The position numbers were made by a program, and so were the translations under genes. A stretch of DNA of 64,000 nucleotides, from positions 95,469-159,468 of the forward strand of contig CASDPK010000001.1 of the NCBI GenBank assembly GCA_949282555.1, written 5' to 3'. Positions 35,973 through 44,867 of the stretch are shown one piece after another (position 1 is the stretch's first letter; every line of letters begins with the position of its first letter). This DNA is from an uncultured Lentisphaeraceae bacterium. GTDB lineage: Bacteria; Verrucomicrobiota; Kiritimatiellia; RFP12; DVOR01. Under the pieces are notes generated by a model. That model did no database searches, had not been told where the DNA came from, and saw nothing but the letters and a program-made list of their open reading frames with translations.

Positions 35973-38900
35973 ATGGCTTCTGTGTATGATGCTTTTGTGG
36001 GACGTTACAAAATGTCCAAAACCTTACGCTTTGAGTTGAAGCCTGTCGGCAGAACGGCCGAACATTTGGCCGCTTCCTCACTGCTTGAGCATGACCGTCA
36101 ACGGGCGGAGGATTATCCTGCCGCGAAGCGATTGTTGGACGAGGGGCACAAGGCCCTGATTGAACGTTCCCTCAAGGATGCCGTGTTGGATTGGAAACCG
36201 CTTGCGGAAGCACTTGAAGCATTCCGAAAAGATGCCGATGACAAAGAGGCACTCATGGAATGTCAGAAGAACATGCGGAAGAAGATTCTTGGATTGTTAG
36301 AGGAGGATGAAGCATTTGGCAATCTAACCGGAGCAACGCCAAAAGACTACTTCAAGTCCATCATTCAACAAGGGGAGACAGAAGGAAAGAGCATTCCACA
36401 AGCGGTAAGCGCTTTTTCCAAGTTTTCCTGTTATTTCGTTGGTTTTCAGCAAAATCGCGCAAATCTGTATTCCAAAGAAGAAATTGCGGTTGCCGTTCCG
36501 TATCGTGTCGTCAATGACAACTTCCCGAAGTTTCTGACGAACGTGCACATTTACGAACGCCTTCAGAAAGAGTTTCCGGGGATCCTTCGGGCTGCCGAGG
36601 AGGAATTGAAGCCCATTTTGTCAGAATCCGCTTTGGGTGACTTTTTCAAGGTGGAAAGCTATAACCGGTGTCTGACGCAGGGTGGAATAACGCTCTTCAA
36701 TCATCTCATCGGTGGCTACACGCAGGCGGATGGAAGCAAGGTGCGCGGCTTGAACGAGTTTGTGAACCTTTATCGACAGCAACAGGGCAACACCGCTTCC
36801 GCCGAACGGCCAGAGCAGATGACGGCATTGTTCAAGCAGATCTTAAGCGATCGCGAAACGGTCTCCTTCATTCCTGAACAGTTGAAGGACGATGCGGCCC
36901 TCCGGAGGGTCATTGAGAATTTTAGGGAGAAGCTGCAAGCGGAAAAAACGTTTGAGGGAATCCGTGAGGCGTTTTCCCTGTTGCGGACGTCTTGCCATAA
37001 CGTCTATTTCTCGGCCAATGAGTTGTCTTCCGTATCGCTGGCCGTCACGGGCAGTTGGAATGGCATCCGTAACGCTCAGGAGGACGCCATCGAGGCATTG
37101 ATCGAAAAGACCCAATGTATCAAACGTGAGGCGGAACGTTTCCGCCGCGCATTGAAGGCGGATGTGTTTGCCCTCGAGGATGTGCTGACTTTGCCGCTGT
37201 TTCGACGGGTCCCGGAGGGGGAGCCTGAACCGGTTTCATTGAAGACGTATTGGTCTTCCGAAGCGATTGAGGCCCGACTTTCCGCCGTGACCCAGACCGA
37301 AGGGCGCGCGTTGGAAGCGTTGGCACGCACCCATGGTGAGGGGGGACTGCGTGAAGATCGGCAAGGCGTTGCCGACATCAAGGCCTATTTGGATGCCCTG
37401 ATGGATCTTTTGGGTTATTTGAGGCCCTTCCGTGTCTCTTCCGAGCAGGAGGTCAATGCGGAGTTCTATGGTCTCTTTGACGCGTGTTATGACACGTTGG
37501 ATCTCATGATTCCATTGTATAACCGCGTTCGTAATTATCTGACCCGGAAACCCGGGGATACGGCGTGCATCAAGCTGATGTTCGATTGTCCCACCCTTGC
37601 GGCGGGATGGGACAAAAACAAAGAGCGGGAAAATGCCACGGTGCTTTTTGAGCGCGCCGGACACTACTACCTTGGCATCACCGCTCCCACGTTGGGCAAG
37701 AAGAAGGGCCGTGACATTGACTATTCGACGCTTGCCGTTTCGGATGGCCGGACTTCGGATGTCTATCGCAAGATGGTCTACAAATATCTGCCGGGCCCGA
37801 ACAAGATGTTGCCGAAGGTCTTTTTCGCCAAATCGAACGCCGCACTTTATGCGCCTCCGAAAGCGATTCATGAGGCTTACAAAGCCGGAAAACACAAAAA
37901 GGGAAAGGATTTTGATTTGGCGTTCTGCCACCGTCTGATCGATTTCTTTAAGGAAAGCATCGCCAAGAATGAGGATTGGGCAACCTTCGGATTCCGCTTT
38001 TCGGAGACGTCGTCTTATGGTGACATCAGCGAGTTTTACAAAGAGGTGGCCGAGCAGGGCTACAAAATAACCTTTGAGAACATTCCTTCAGAGGTCATCG
38101 ACAGATTGGTCGATGAAGGGCGGCTGTATCTCTTTCGATTGCACAACAAGGATTTTTCCGCAGGTGCATCGGGACGCCCCAATCTGCACACCCTCTATTG
38201 GAGAGCGGTGTTCAGTGACGAGAACCTTCGTGACGTCGTGGTGAAACTGAATGGGGAGGCGGAGCTTTTCCATCGGCCCGCGTCGATTCGAAAGCCGACC
38301 GTCCACCGCCTCGGCGAACGATTGGTCAATCGGCGAACGAAAGATGGAAGGCCGATTCCGGCGGATGTTCATCGCGAACTTTTCCTGAATGCCAATGGAC
38401 GGCTTCCCGAGGGACTGAGCAAAGAGGCCGCATTGTGGGCCGATCAAGCGGTGATCAAGCCGGTTCGGCATGAGATCGTCAAAGACCGCCGGTTCACGGA
38501 AGATCGCTTCTTTTTCCATGTGCCGATCACGTTCAACTTCAAAGCGCCGGATGGAGCCTTTCGGCTCAATCAGGAAGTCATTGACGTGCTTCGGGACAAT
38601 CCGGAGGTGAACATCATCGGTCTTGACCGCGGTGAACGCAACCTCATCTACATGACATTGATCGATCAGTCCGGTCGCTTGTTGCTTCAAAAGAGTTTCA
38701 ACATCGTAAGCGGCAAGTCCCATGATGGGCATCTGCGTGAGACGGATTACCACGCGCTGCTGGACCATCGGGAAAAGGAACGCGATGCCGCCCGGAAGAG
38801 TTGGGAGACCATCGGCAAAATCAAGGATTTGAAGGCGGGCTATCTTTCGGCGGTGGTCCACGAAATCGTCCGAACGGCGATTGATCGCAATGCCATCATT

Positions 38901-39791
38901 GTGCTTGAGGATCTGAATGTCGGTTTCAAGCGGGGCCGTTTCTGCATTGAGAAGCAGGTCTATCAGAAGTTCGAGCAGATGCTCATCGATAAGCTGAATT
39001 ATCTTGTCTTCAAAGATGCACCGGAAGGGGCGCCGGGTTCGGTGCTGAAAGGTTATCAGCTGACGGAGCGTTTTGAGAGTTTCCAAAAACTTGGCCGCCA
39101 ATCCGGCATTCTCTTTTACGTTCCGGCCGGTTATACTTCCAAAATCGATCCCGTGACGGGCTTCACCAATCTTTTCGATTTGCGGAAGTGCACCAATGCG
39201 GAAGCCCGAAAGGCCTTTTTCTCCGCGTTTGATGCCATTGTGTATGATGCTCGGAAGGATCGGTTTGCCTTTTCCTTCGATTATCGGCATTTCCGCACGG
39301 GCCAGACCCCTGCCAAAACATGCTGGACCGTCTATTCCGCCGATCGCCGCTTGGTTTACAATCCCATCAAGCGGTGTGAGGAGACGCTTTCGCCCACCGC
39401 CATCCTTCGCGAGGCGCTCCTTCGGCAGGGTGTGCGCTTGGAGGATGGGCTGGATGTGAAGGCTATTCTTGAGGCGACACCGGCAGAGGCCAAAACGGCA
39501 TCGTTCTTTGGTGACGTCTTTTATGCCTTTGAACGGACATTGCAGATGCGCAACAGTTCCAAGGCCACCGGGGAAGATTACATTCAGTCGCCCGTGGAAG
39601 GCCCCGATGGAACGTGTTTTGACAGCCGCACAGCCGGACCGGGCCTGCCAAAGGATGCCGATGCCAACGGCGCCTATCACATCGCCTTGAAGGGGCTTTG
39701 GTTGTTGCGTCATCTGCCGGAACCGGGCGAACCGTTGCCGCGGCTGGCCCATTCGGATTGGTTCAACTTCAGGCAATTGCCGCAGGCATGA
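35973..39791 (+). CDS. cas12a: Cas12a (Cpf1) CRISPR effector nuclease, type V-A
   Basis: 1,272 aa from ATG at 35973 (AGGTGGAG upstream); normal Cas12a length. A 46-residue upstream extension in frame lies over the promoter and is rejected. N-terminal VGRYKMSKTLRFELKPVGRT is typical of the WED-I segment. FFFHVPITFNFKAP (His849, Lys857) matches the crRNA-processing site. RuvC residues: Asp885 in IIGLDRGERNLIY, Glu979 in IIVLEDLNVGFKRGR, Asp1230 in KDADANGAYHIALKGLW. The bridge-helix/RuvC-II segment FCIEKQVYQKFEQMLIDKLN and the Nuc-associated RFAFSFDYRHF are intact, so an active guide-processing, DNA-cutting enzyme is expected. First gene of a complete operon with adaptation genes and array. Confidence 0.98.
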   Translation: MASVYDAFVGRYKMSKTLRFELKPVGRTAEHLAASSLLEHDRQRAEDYPAAKRLLDEGHKALIERSLKDAVLDWKPLAEALEAFRKDADDKEALMECQKNMRKKILGLLEEDEAFGNLTGATPKDYFKSIIQQGETEGKSIPQAVSAFSKFSCYFVGFQQNRANLYSKEEIAVAVPYRVVNDNFPKFLTNVHIYERLQKEFPGILRAAEEELKPILSESALGDFFKVESYNRCLTQGGITLFNHLIGGYTQADGSKVRGLNEFVNLYRQQQGNTASAERPEQMTALFKQILSDRETVSFIPEQLKDDAALRRVIENFREKLQAEKTFEGIREAFSLLRTSCHNVYFSANELSSVSLAVTGSWNGIRNAQEDAIEALIEKTQCIKREAERFRRALKADVFALEDVLTLPLFRRVPEGEPEPVSLKTYWSSEAIEARLSAVTQTEGRALEALARTHGEGGLREDRQGVADIKAYLDALMDLLGYLRPFRVSSEQEVNAEFYGLFDACYDTLDLMIPLYNRVRNYLTRKPGDTACIKLMFDCPTLAAGWDKNKERENATVLFERAGHYYLGITAPTLGKKKGRDIDYSTLAVSDGRTSDVYRKMVYKYLPGPNKMLPKVFFAKSNAALYAPPKAIHEAYKAGKHKKGKDFDLAFCHRLIDFFKESIAKNEDWATFGFRFSETSSYGDISEFYKEVAEQGYKITFENIPSEVIDRLVDEGRLYLFRLHNKDFSAGASGRPNLHTLYWRAVFSDENLRDVVVKLNGEAELFHRPASIRKPTVHRLGERLVNRRTKDGRPIPADVHRELFLNANGRLPEGLSKEAALWADQAVIKPVRHEIVKDRRFTEDRFFFHVPITFNFKAPDGAFRLNQEVIDVLRDNPEVNIIGLDRGERNLIYMTLIDQSGRLLLQKSFNIVSGKSHDGHLRETDYHALLDHREKERDAARKSWETIGKIKDLKAGYLSAVVHEIVRTAIDRNAIIVLEDLNVGFKRGRFCIEKQVYQKFEQMLIDKLNYLVFKDAPEGAPGSVLKGYQLTERFESFQKLGRQSGILFYVPAGYTSKIDPVTGFTNLFDLRKCTNAEARKAFFSAFDAIVYDARKDRFAFSFDYRHFRTGQTPAKTCWTVYSADRRLVYNPIKRCEETLSPTAILREALLRQGVRLEDGLDVKAILEATPAEAKTASFFGDVFYAFERTLQMRNSSKATGEDYIQSPVEGPDGTCFDSRTAGPGLPKDADANGAYHIALKGLWLLRHLPEPGEPLPRLAHSDWFNFRQLPQA

Positions 39792-39803
39792 TGGGTGTGC
39801 GCG

Positions 39804-40382
39804 ATGGAGCCCTATTTGCCCATCACGCAGATCAATGATTTCACCTTTTGCCCGAAGTCCCTTTACTTCGGCGGCATTTTTCGGGAGAACCGAGCGTCTG
39901 AGACGTTTCACGCGCGTCCTCAGACGGTCGGCTCTGCCGCGCATCGCCGCATTGACGAGGGGATTCATTCGACACGGGCCGATGTGCTTTCCGGTGTCAC
40001 GGTTTATTCCGAGCGCTACGGATTGGTGGGAAAGATTGATCTGTTCGACGTGACGTCAGGTGTTCTGACCGAGCGGAAACATTCCGTTTCCGCCGTTTAC
40101 CCCGGACTTCGTTATCAACTCTACGCGCAAGCCTTCGCGTTGGAGGAAATGGGGTATGCCGTGAATCGCCTTCGGATCCATGCCCTCAAGGACAATCGCC
40201 TTTATGAGGTGCCTTTGCCCAATGCGGACGATGTGGCCGCCTTTGAGGCGGTGTTGGCGGCCATGCGGGCTTATCGCCCCGATGACCCGATCGCCGTCAC
40301 GGCGGCCAAATGCCGCCATTGCATTTATTCACCGTTGTGCGACCTTTGTGAGGAGGAAAACGAAGGTGCTGTCCTATCCTGA
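39804..40382 (+). CDS. cas4: Cas4 exonuclease (spacer adaptation)
   Basis: 192 aa from ATG at 39804; a GTG at 39795 is an alternative, 3 nt after the cas12a stop. PD-(D/E)xK nuclease: an early Cys in FCPKSLYFGG, GSAAHRRIDEG, catalytic segment GKIDLFD followed by TERKHS (Asp and Glu-x-Lys), QLYAQAFALEEMG (QxxxY-like), and the C-terminal Fe-S cysteines CRHCIYSPLCDLC. Cas4 trims prespacers and selects those with the right PAM. The gene ends 17 nt inside cas1, so the two are translationally coupled. Confidence 0.95.
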   Translation: MEPYLPITQINDFTFCPKSLYFGGIFRENRASETFHARPQTVGSAAHRRIDEGIHSTRADVLSGVTVYSERYGLVGKIDLFDVTSGVLTERKHSVSAVYPGLRYQLYAQAFALEEMGYAVNRLRIHALKDNRLYEVPLPNADDVAAFEAVLAAMRAYRPDDPIAVTAAKCRHCIYSPLCDLCEEENEGAVLS

Positions 40383-41334
40383 TTTCGCTTACCGTCAGCT
40401 TGTGGTCCATATTGCCGGCGGCAGTGGTGAACGCCTTCGATTCCGCGCGGACACCGTTGTCGTCGAAGACGCGGAGGGGAAAACCCTCCTTCGCCATTCC
40501 TGCCATCGGCTCTTTGCGCTCTTCATCATTGGGGAGTGCATGCTGACAAGCACGGTCATCCACCAGGCGGTTCGATTTGGCTTTCCGATTATCCTGATGA
40601 ACCGAAACCTGAGGGTGATTGCCGCCATTCGCTGTTCCGCCGAGGGAAACACGTCGCTTCGCCGCCGCCAATACACCGATGGCGGATTGGCCATTCACGT
40701 GGCGCGGAACCTGGTTCGTCAGAAAATCGACAACCAAATCTTGCTGATGAAACGCCTCAGATATCGCTCCGCTGATGATCAAGAGGCCCTCGCCGCCCTT
40801 TCGGCGCTCACACTTCCGGTCGGCGCCGACACTGCCGTTTTGCGTGGGATCGAAGGCACCGCCAGCCGCATTTTCTTTTCGGCCTATTTTCGCCCAATGG
40901 GGTGGAACCGGCGTGAGCCACGTTGCCGCCGCGATCCTTACAACACATTGTTGGACATTGGATACACCTATCTCTTCAATTTCGTGGATGCGTTGCTTTC
41001 GCTCTATGGCTTCGATCTTTATTGCGGGGTCTACCACACCTTCTTTTACCAGCGAAAATCTCTGGTCTGTGATTTGGTGGAGCCTTTCCGTTGCATCATC
41101 GACCGACGGTTACGAAAAGCACATAACCTTGGACAAATAGATCCTTCCGATTTCACGGTCCGCAACGGGATGCATGAATTGTGCTGGAAACGGCAGGAAA
41201 AGTACACCCGGCTTTTCCTCAAAGATTTGCTTCAAGAAAAGGAGGCGCTTTTCCGATATATCCACGCCTATTACCGATGGATGATGAAGGCGGACCCAGC
41301 GGCGGCGTTTCCCGTTTACGCAATAGGGGAGTGA
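40366..41334 (+). CDS. cas1: Cas1 CRISPR integrase
   Basis: 322 aa from GTG at 40366, chosen because AGGAGG lies 9 nt upstream and homology begins at LSYPDFAYRQLVV. Reading frame extends further up, but that part overlaps cas4 in another frame. Metal-binding catalytic residues are visible: Glu163 in GIEGTASR, His224 in VYHTFFYQ, Asp236/Glu239 in DLVEPFR. It integrates spacers together with Cas2. The N-terminal beta domain and C-terminal helical domain are both complete. Confidence 0.96.
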   Translation: MLSYPDFAYRQLVVHIAGGSGERLRFRADTVVVEDAEGKTLLRHSCHRLFALFIIGECMLTSTVIHQAVRFGFPIILMNRNLRVIAAIRCSAEGNTSLRRRQYTDGGLAIHVARNLVRQKIDNQILLMKRLRYRSADDQEALAALSALTLPVGADTAVLRGIEGTASRIFFSAYFRPMGWNRREPRCRRDPYNTLLDIGYTYLFNFVDALLSLYGFDLYCGVYHTFFYQRKSLVCDLVEPFRCIIDRRLRKAHNLGQIDPSDFTVRNGMHELCWKRQEKYTRLFLKDLLQEKEALFRYIHAYYRWMMKADPAAAFPVYAIGE

Positions 41335-41336
41335 AT

Positions 41337-41609
41337 ATGTTTTTGGTGATGTACGACATTCAGGACACACGGTTGCGGACCAAATTCTCAAAGTTCCTCG
41401 AGCGCTATGGCCGGCGGATCCAATACTCCGTTTTTGAGATCGCCAACAGTCGAAGACTGCTGGAAAACATCGAGGCAAAGATTCGCACAACCTTTGAGAA
41501 GTGTTTCACGCAAGGAGACAATGTGCTGATCTTTGATATTGGCGATCACGCATGTATCCGGCGGTTCGGCTATCCGGTCAATGAGGAAAGTGATCTTGTC
41601 ATCAGGTGA
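41337..41609 (+). CDS. cas2: Cas2 (spacer adaptation)
   Basis: 90 aa from ATG at 41337, 2 nt after the cas1 stop with GGGGAG upstream. Ferredoxin-like fold with MFLVMYDIQDTRLRTKFSKF (conserved Asp after beta-1), the RIQYSVFEI strand and NVLIFDIGD. It forms the structural core of the Cas1-Cas2 integrase. Last cas gene; the array promoter begins 77 nt later. Confidence 0.96.
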   Translation: MFLVMYDIQDTRLRTKFSKFLERYGRRIQYSVFEIANSRRLLENIEAKIRTTFEKCFTQGDNVLIFDIGDHACIRRFGYPVNEESDLVIR

Positions 41610-41685
41610 TGCAAACCTTCGTCCTCATTTCCTCAAAAGCCTTTCTTTTCGGGAAAAGGAAAAAACCTTGTCTGAAAAAAGCAGA

Positions 41686-41714
41686 ATGACAATTTTTATA
41701 ACCTATGCTATAAC
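41686..41714 (+). promoter_or_regulatory. Promoter of the type V-A CRISPR array
   Basis: ATGACA (5/6 -35, 41686-41691), 17-nt spacer, TATAAC (5/6 -10, 41709-41714) with TGC extension. Transcription would start near 41721, about 28 nt before the first repeat, so the leader is short and AT-rich. Confidence 0.7.
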
Positions 41715-41748
41715 TAATCATGTGTTGACGGAAATCTGTGGATTTCCT

Positions 41749-42678
41749 GTCTAAGAGGCACACATAATTTCTACTGTTGTAGATATCCCGATAATAATCG
41801 TACGACGTATATGTCTAAGAGGCACACATAATTTCTACTGTTGTAGATTGCGATGGAGCACCATGGCTTTGGCGATGTCTAAGAGGCACACATAATTTCT
41901 ACTGTTGTAGATCACACGAGGGCGACCCCGCCGCCCAAGTGTCTAAGAGGCACACATAATTTCTACTGTTGTAGATCGGGCTTTTGTGCGGGTCGCGGGT
42001 GTGCGGTCTAAGAGGCACACATAATTTCTACTGTTGTAGATACAAACATCGTGTGGTGAAGAGCCACATGGGTCTAAGAGGCACACATAATTTCTACTGT
42101 TGTAGATACGCAGTTTTTCCATTAGGATCACTCCAGTCTAAGAGGCACACATAATTTCTACTGTTGTAGATTCCTGCATTCACACCCCCGAGCGCATCGT
42201 CTAAGAGGCACACATAATTTCTACTGTTGTAGATCGGGTGTGGGTTTGGAACCCGCAACCTGTCTAAGAGGCACACATAATTTCTACTGTTGTAGATAGA
42301 CCTATCCCGGGTGGGCCGCCTGCTTCGGTCTAAGAGGCACACATAATTTCTACTGTTGTAGATTTAGGCCTGCTACAATTCGTGGCGACGTCTAAGAGGC
42401 ACACATAATTTCTACTGTTGTAGATCATTTCGTCCCGAGCGTTCGCGAATTGTGTCTAAGAGGCACACATAATTTCTACTGTTGTAGATAGGAGTTCGGG
42501 GAGAATGGAGGCGCGGTCTAAGAGGCACACATAATTTCTACTGTTGTAGATTAGGTGATTTCATTGTGAGCATGCGCCCGTCTAAGAGACACCCACAATT
42601 TCTACTGTTGTAAATCCTGTGATATCATACTGACACTTTCATGTCCAAGTGGCATGTGTAATTTCTACTGTTGTAGAT
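41749..42678 (+). CRISPR. Type V-A CRISPR array: 15 repeats of 36 bp, 14 spacers of 26-30 bp
   Basis: Repeat begins GTCTAAGAGGCACACA and ends AATTTCTACTGTTGTAGAT, the classic Cas12a handle with stem TCTAC/GTAGA and loop TGTT. Repeats 1-13 are identical (starts 41749, 41813, 41877, 41941, 42006, 42072, 42136, 42199, 42262, 42328, 42390, 42454, 42516). Repeat 14 (42580) and repeat 15 (42643) are degenerate, marking the old, leader-distal end. Repeat 14 ends GTAAAT, which breaks the processing stem; repeat 15 is altered in its 5' half only. Orientation and leader promoter agree with transcription on the plus strand. Confidence 0.99.
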
Positions 42679-42756
42679 AGATAATGTTATGTTCAACATA
42701 AGACCATCTAGGCGATGAGCGAAGTTCCCATCGCAATGGAAGGGTAACGTTCGTTT

Positions 42757-44808
42757 TTAGCGTTTCCGAAGTGGGGTGAGGCGGAGGACGAGGCCAGTTC
42801 CTGCTTTGAGGGGATGGGTGAACAGGTCGCTTTGGGTGACTTCGCGTTGCGTGACGAGGAGACGGTGAGGGGTCTTTTTGGGACTGTTGAAGCCGAGGGA
42901 GGGGTCGGCATTCGGTTCATCGGCAAAGCATTCCATGCGATAAAGGGTGTCTTTCGCAAGGAAGTGGAGGGGAAGGCTGAGGGTGCGGTCGTTGGCGGTG
43001 ATGGAGGCGACGAACCAAGTTCCGGAGGGCGTCGTTCCGCTTTCGGGGAAGGTTTCGCGCGCAACGGTGGCGTGGCTTTCCATGCGGCCTTCGAGCCAAC
43101 GTGTGGTTTTCCATGTGGCGGGGAGGGAAGCGAGCAGTTCGGCGGCGGGCGCGTCGTGCGGCGGGAGGTTACGGGGGTCGGTGTACCAGAAGAGCAGGTG
43201 GAGGCCGGAGCGGAAGAGCAAGGGGGAGGCGAGGGCATAGCCTTTGGTGGCTTTGCCGGGCCAACAGAAGGTGTGGTCGGCGGGGCCTTGGAGCATCCGC
43301 GTGAAGAGGGCGGAGATGTCCCCGGCGAGGGTGAGGGCGCCTTTGGCCTCATCGCCGAGGATGGCTTCGGCGGTGAGGAGGTTGGGGAAGGTGCGGGTGA
43401 GGCCGGTGGGGAGCCATTCGTCGTGGATGGTGAGGACGAGGCGATGGCGGGCGGCGGTTTCGACAAGGTTCCGGAGATAGGCTTCGTCCTTTTGCGAGCT
43501 GTGCTTCACAAAGCCGGGTTTGACGCCCGCAACGCCCCATCGGCGGAAGCGGGCGAAGAGTTCGTCCGCGGTGAAGCGTCCGCGGCCATCGGGCAGGAAG
43601 ACGCCGTTGACGTAGAGGATGACGCCGACGCCTTTTGCCTTGGCGTAGGCGCAGAGGGCGGGAAGGTTGAGATTGACGTGCATATCGCCGTTGTCGCCGA
43701 GGCGGCCATATTTCGCGAACCCTTTGCCGTGGGTGGAGAAGCAGCCCTCGCCCGCGGTGAGATGGCGCTCCAAGAGGATGCGGTCGGAGGGGACGCTGTC
43801 GGGCTTGAGGGCGGTGGGATCGAGGCGCGGATCGCAGTTGGGGTCATATTCGGGGCCGTACCATCCGGTGTCCAAAAGAATATAGCGGATGCCTCGGCGG
43901 GCGGCTTCGTCGATGAGCGATTGGGCAGCGGCGTTGTTCAATTCCATGAGGCGCACGCACGTTCCGGGGCGAACCCAATCGGCAAAGTGGTAGGTTGCCT
44001 CGTCCGCGGGGGCGTTGAGGGCTTCCAACAGGGGGGCCTTTTCCGGGAGGGCCCCTTCCGAGGCGGCAAAAAGAAAGACGCGCCACGGCGTGGACTTCGG
44101 CCCCTCGCCATCCACAAGGTTATCGCCGGAGGTGAGGGCTTTCAGGAGGGGACGGCCTTTTTCCGCACCCTTCCATCGCAACACCGCGGAATTGCGCAGA
44201 TCGGCTTCGCAGAGCGCCATGGCCGCACCATCGGGAAAACGAAGGGTGAGCGGTCGGCAGACTTCGGGGAGCTGTTCGGGGGCGAACTTGCGCGGCATCG
44301 TTTGATTGTGGCCTTGATGGGCATAGGCGAGGGTTCCATTGGGCAGGGCCACCGTCGTTGCCTCGCCGGTGCGCGGCAGGCGATAGGAGGTTCCGTGTTT
44401 GGGTTGGGGCAGGAGATAACGGAGGGCGACGCCCTCTTCAGCCACGCAGGCTTCGAGGGTGAGGGTCCCTTCGGCGGAGTGAAAGGGCACACGCAGGGTG
44501 CGCAAGGCGACGCTTTGCGTTTCCCGCTCCCCGACAACGGGGCGCCAGGTTTCCGTGCGCTCTCCCTTTTCCGGCGTTCCCATGGTGAGACCATGGGTGA
44601 AATCCCCCGCGCCTTCCGTGCGGAGGCCAAGCGTTGAGGGAAGCACCCGTGCCTGTCCTCCCGCGTCAATGGCGTAGAGGGCCTTTCCCGCCTCTTCCCA
44701 CACGCGCAATGTGAGGGTGCCCCCGGGTGAACGAAGTTCCACGGCCGCGGTCAGCGTGGTGGCGGCAAATGCGGCAAACATCATCGACAAGCTTTTCCGC
44801 GGGCACAT
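42757..44808 (-). CDS. GH97-family glycoside hydrolase A (exported)
   Basis: 683 aa from ATG at 44808 (AAAGGAAG upstream), with a signal peptide (MCPRKSLSMMFAAFAATTLTAA). N-terminal GH97 beta-sandwich (LRSPGGTLTLRVWEEAGKALY, VVGERETQS), central barrel entry WVRPGTCVRLMELNN then YILLDTGWYGPEYD, and C-terminal sheet. Between them GVAGVKPGFVKHSS occupies the place of the retaining-type nucleophile Asp and has Gly, as in inverting SusB-type members. IHDEWLPTGLTRTFPNL supplies an acidic residue nearby. Likely an alpha-glucosidase or alpha-galactosidase of the periplasm. Substrate cannot be read from the sequence. Cotranscribed downstream of GH97 B. Confidence 0.85.
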   Translation of the reverse strand: MCPRKSLSMMFAAFAATTLTAAVELRSPGGTLTLRVWEEAGKALYAIDAGGQARVLPSTLGLRTEGAGDFTHGLTMGTPEKGERTETWRPVVGERETQSVALRTLRVPFHSAEGTLTLEACVAEEGVALRYLLPQPKHGTSYRLPRTGEATTVALPNGTLAYAHQGHNQTMPRKFAPEQLPEVCRPLTLRFPDGAAMALCEADLRNSAVLRWKGAEKGRPLLKALTSGDNLVDGEGPKSTPWRVFLFAASEGALPEKAPLLEALNAPADEATYHFADWVRPGTCVRLMELNNAAAQSLIDEAARRGIRYILLDTGWYGPEYDPNCDPRLDPTALKPDSVPSDRILLERHLTAGEGCFSTHGKGFAKYGRLGDNGDMHVNLNLPALCAYAKAKGVGVILYVNGVFLPDGRGRFTADELFARFRRWGVAGVKPGFVKHSSQKDEAYLRNLVETAARHRLVLTIHDEWLPTGLTRTFPNLLTAEAILGDEAKGALTLAGDISALFTRMLQGPADHTFCWPGKATKGYALASPLLFRSGLHLLFWYTDPRNLPPHDAPAAELLASLPATWKTTRWLEGRMESHATVARETFPESGTTPSGTWFVASITANDRTLSLPLHFLAKDTLYRMECFADEPNADPSLGFNSPKKTPHRLLVTQREVTQSDLFTHPLKAGTGLVLRLTPLRKR

Positions 44809-44867
44809 GGCGTCTTCCTTTCGCTCCAATGTTTCGGGGAGCCGTTGAGGGGTGGATGGGTGGGTGG

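Noticed and set aside
38088..39968. 626-codon minus-strand frame opposite cas12a
   Set aside because: Antisense to the RuvC part of Cas12a, which is unambiguous. No homology-like features.
41943..42342. Short minus-strand frames with repeated YNSRNYVCLLD
   Set aside because: These are translations of the CRISPR repeats, not proteins.
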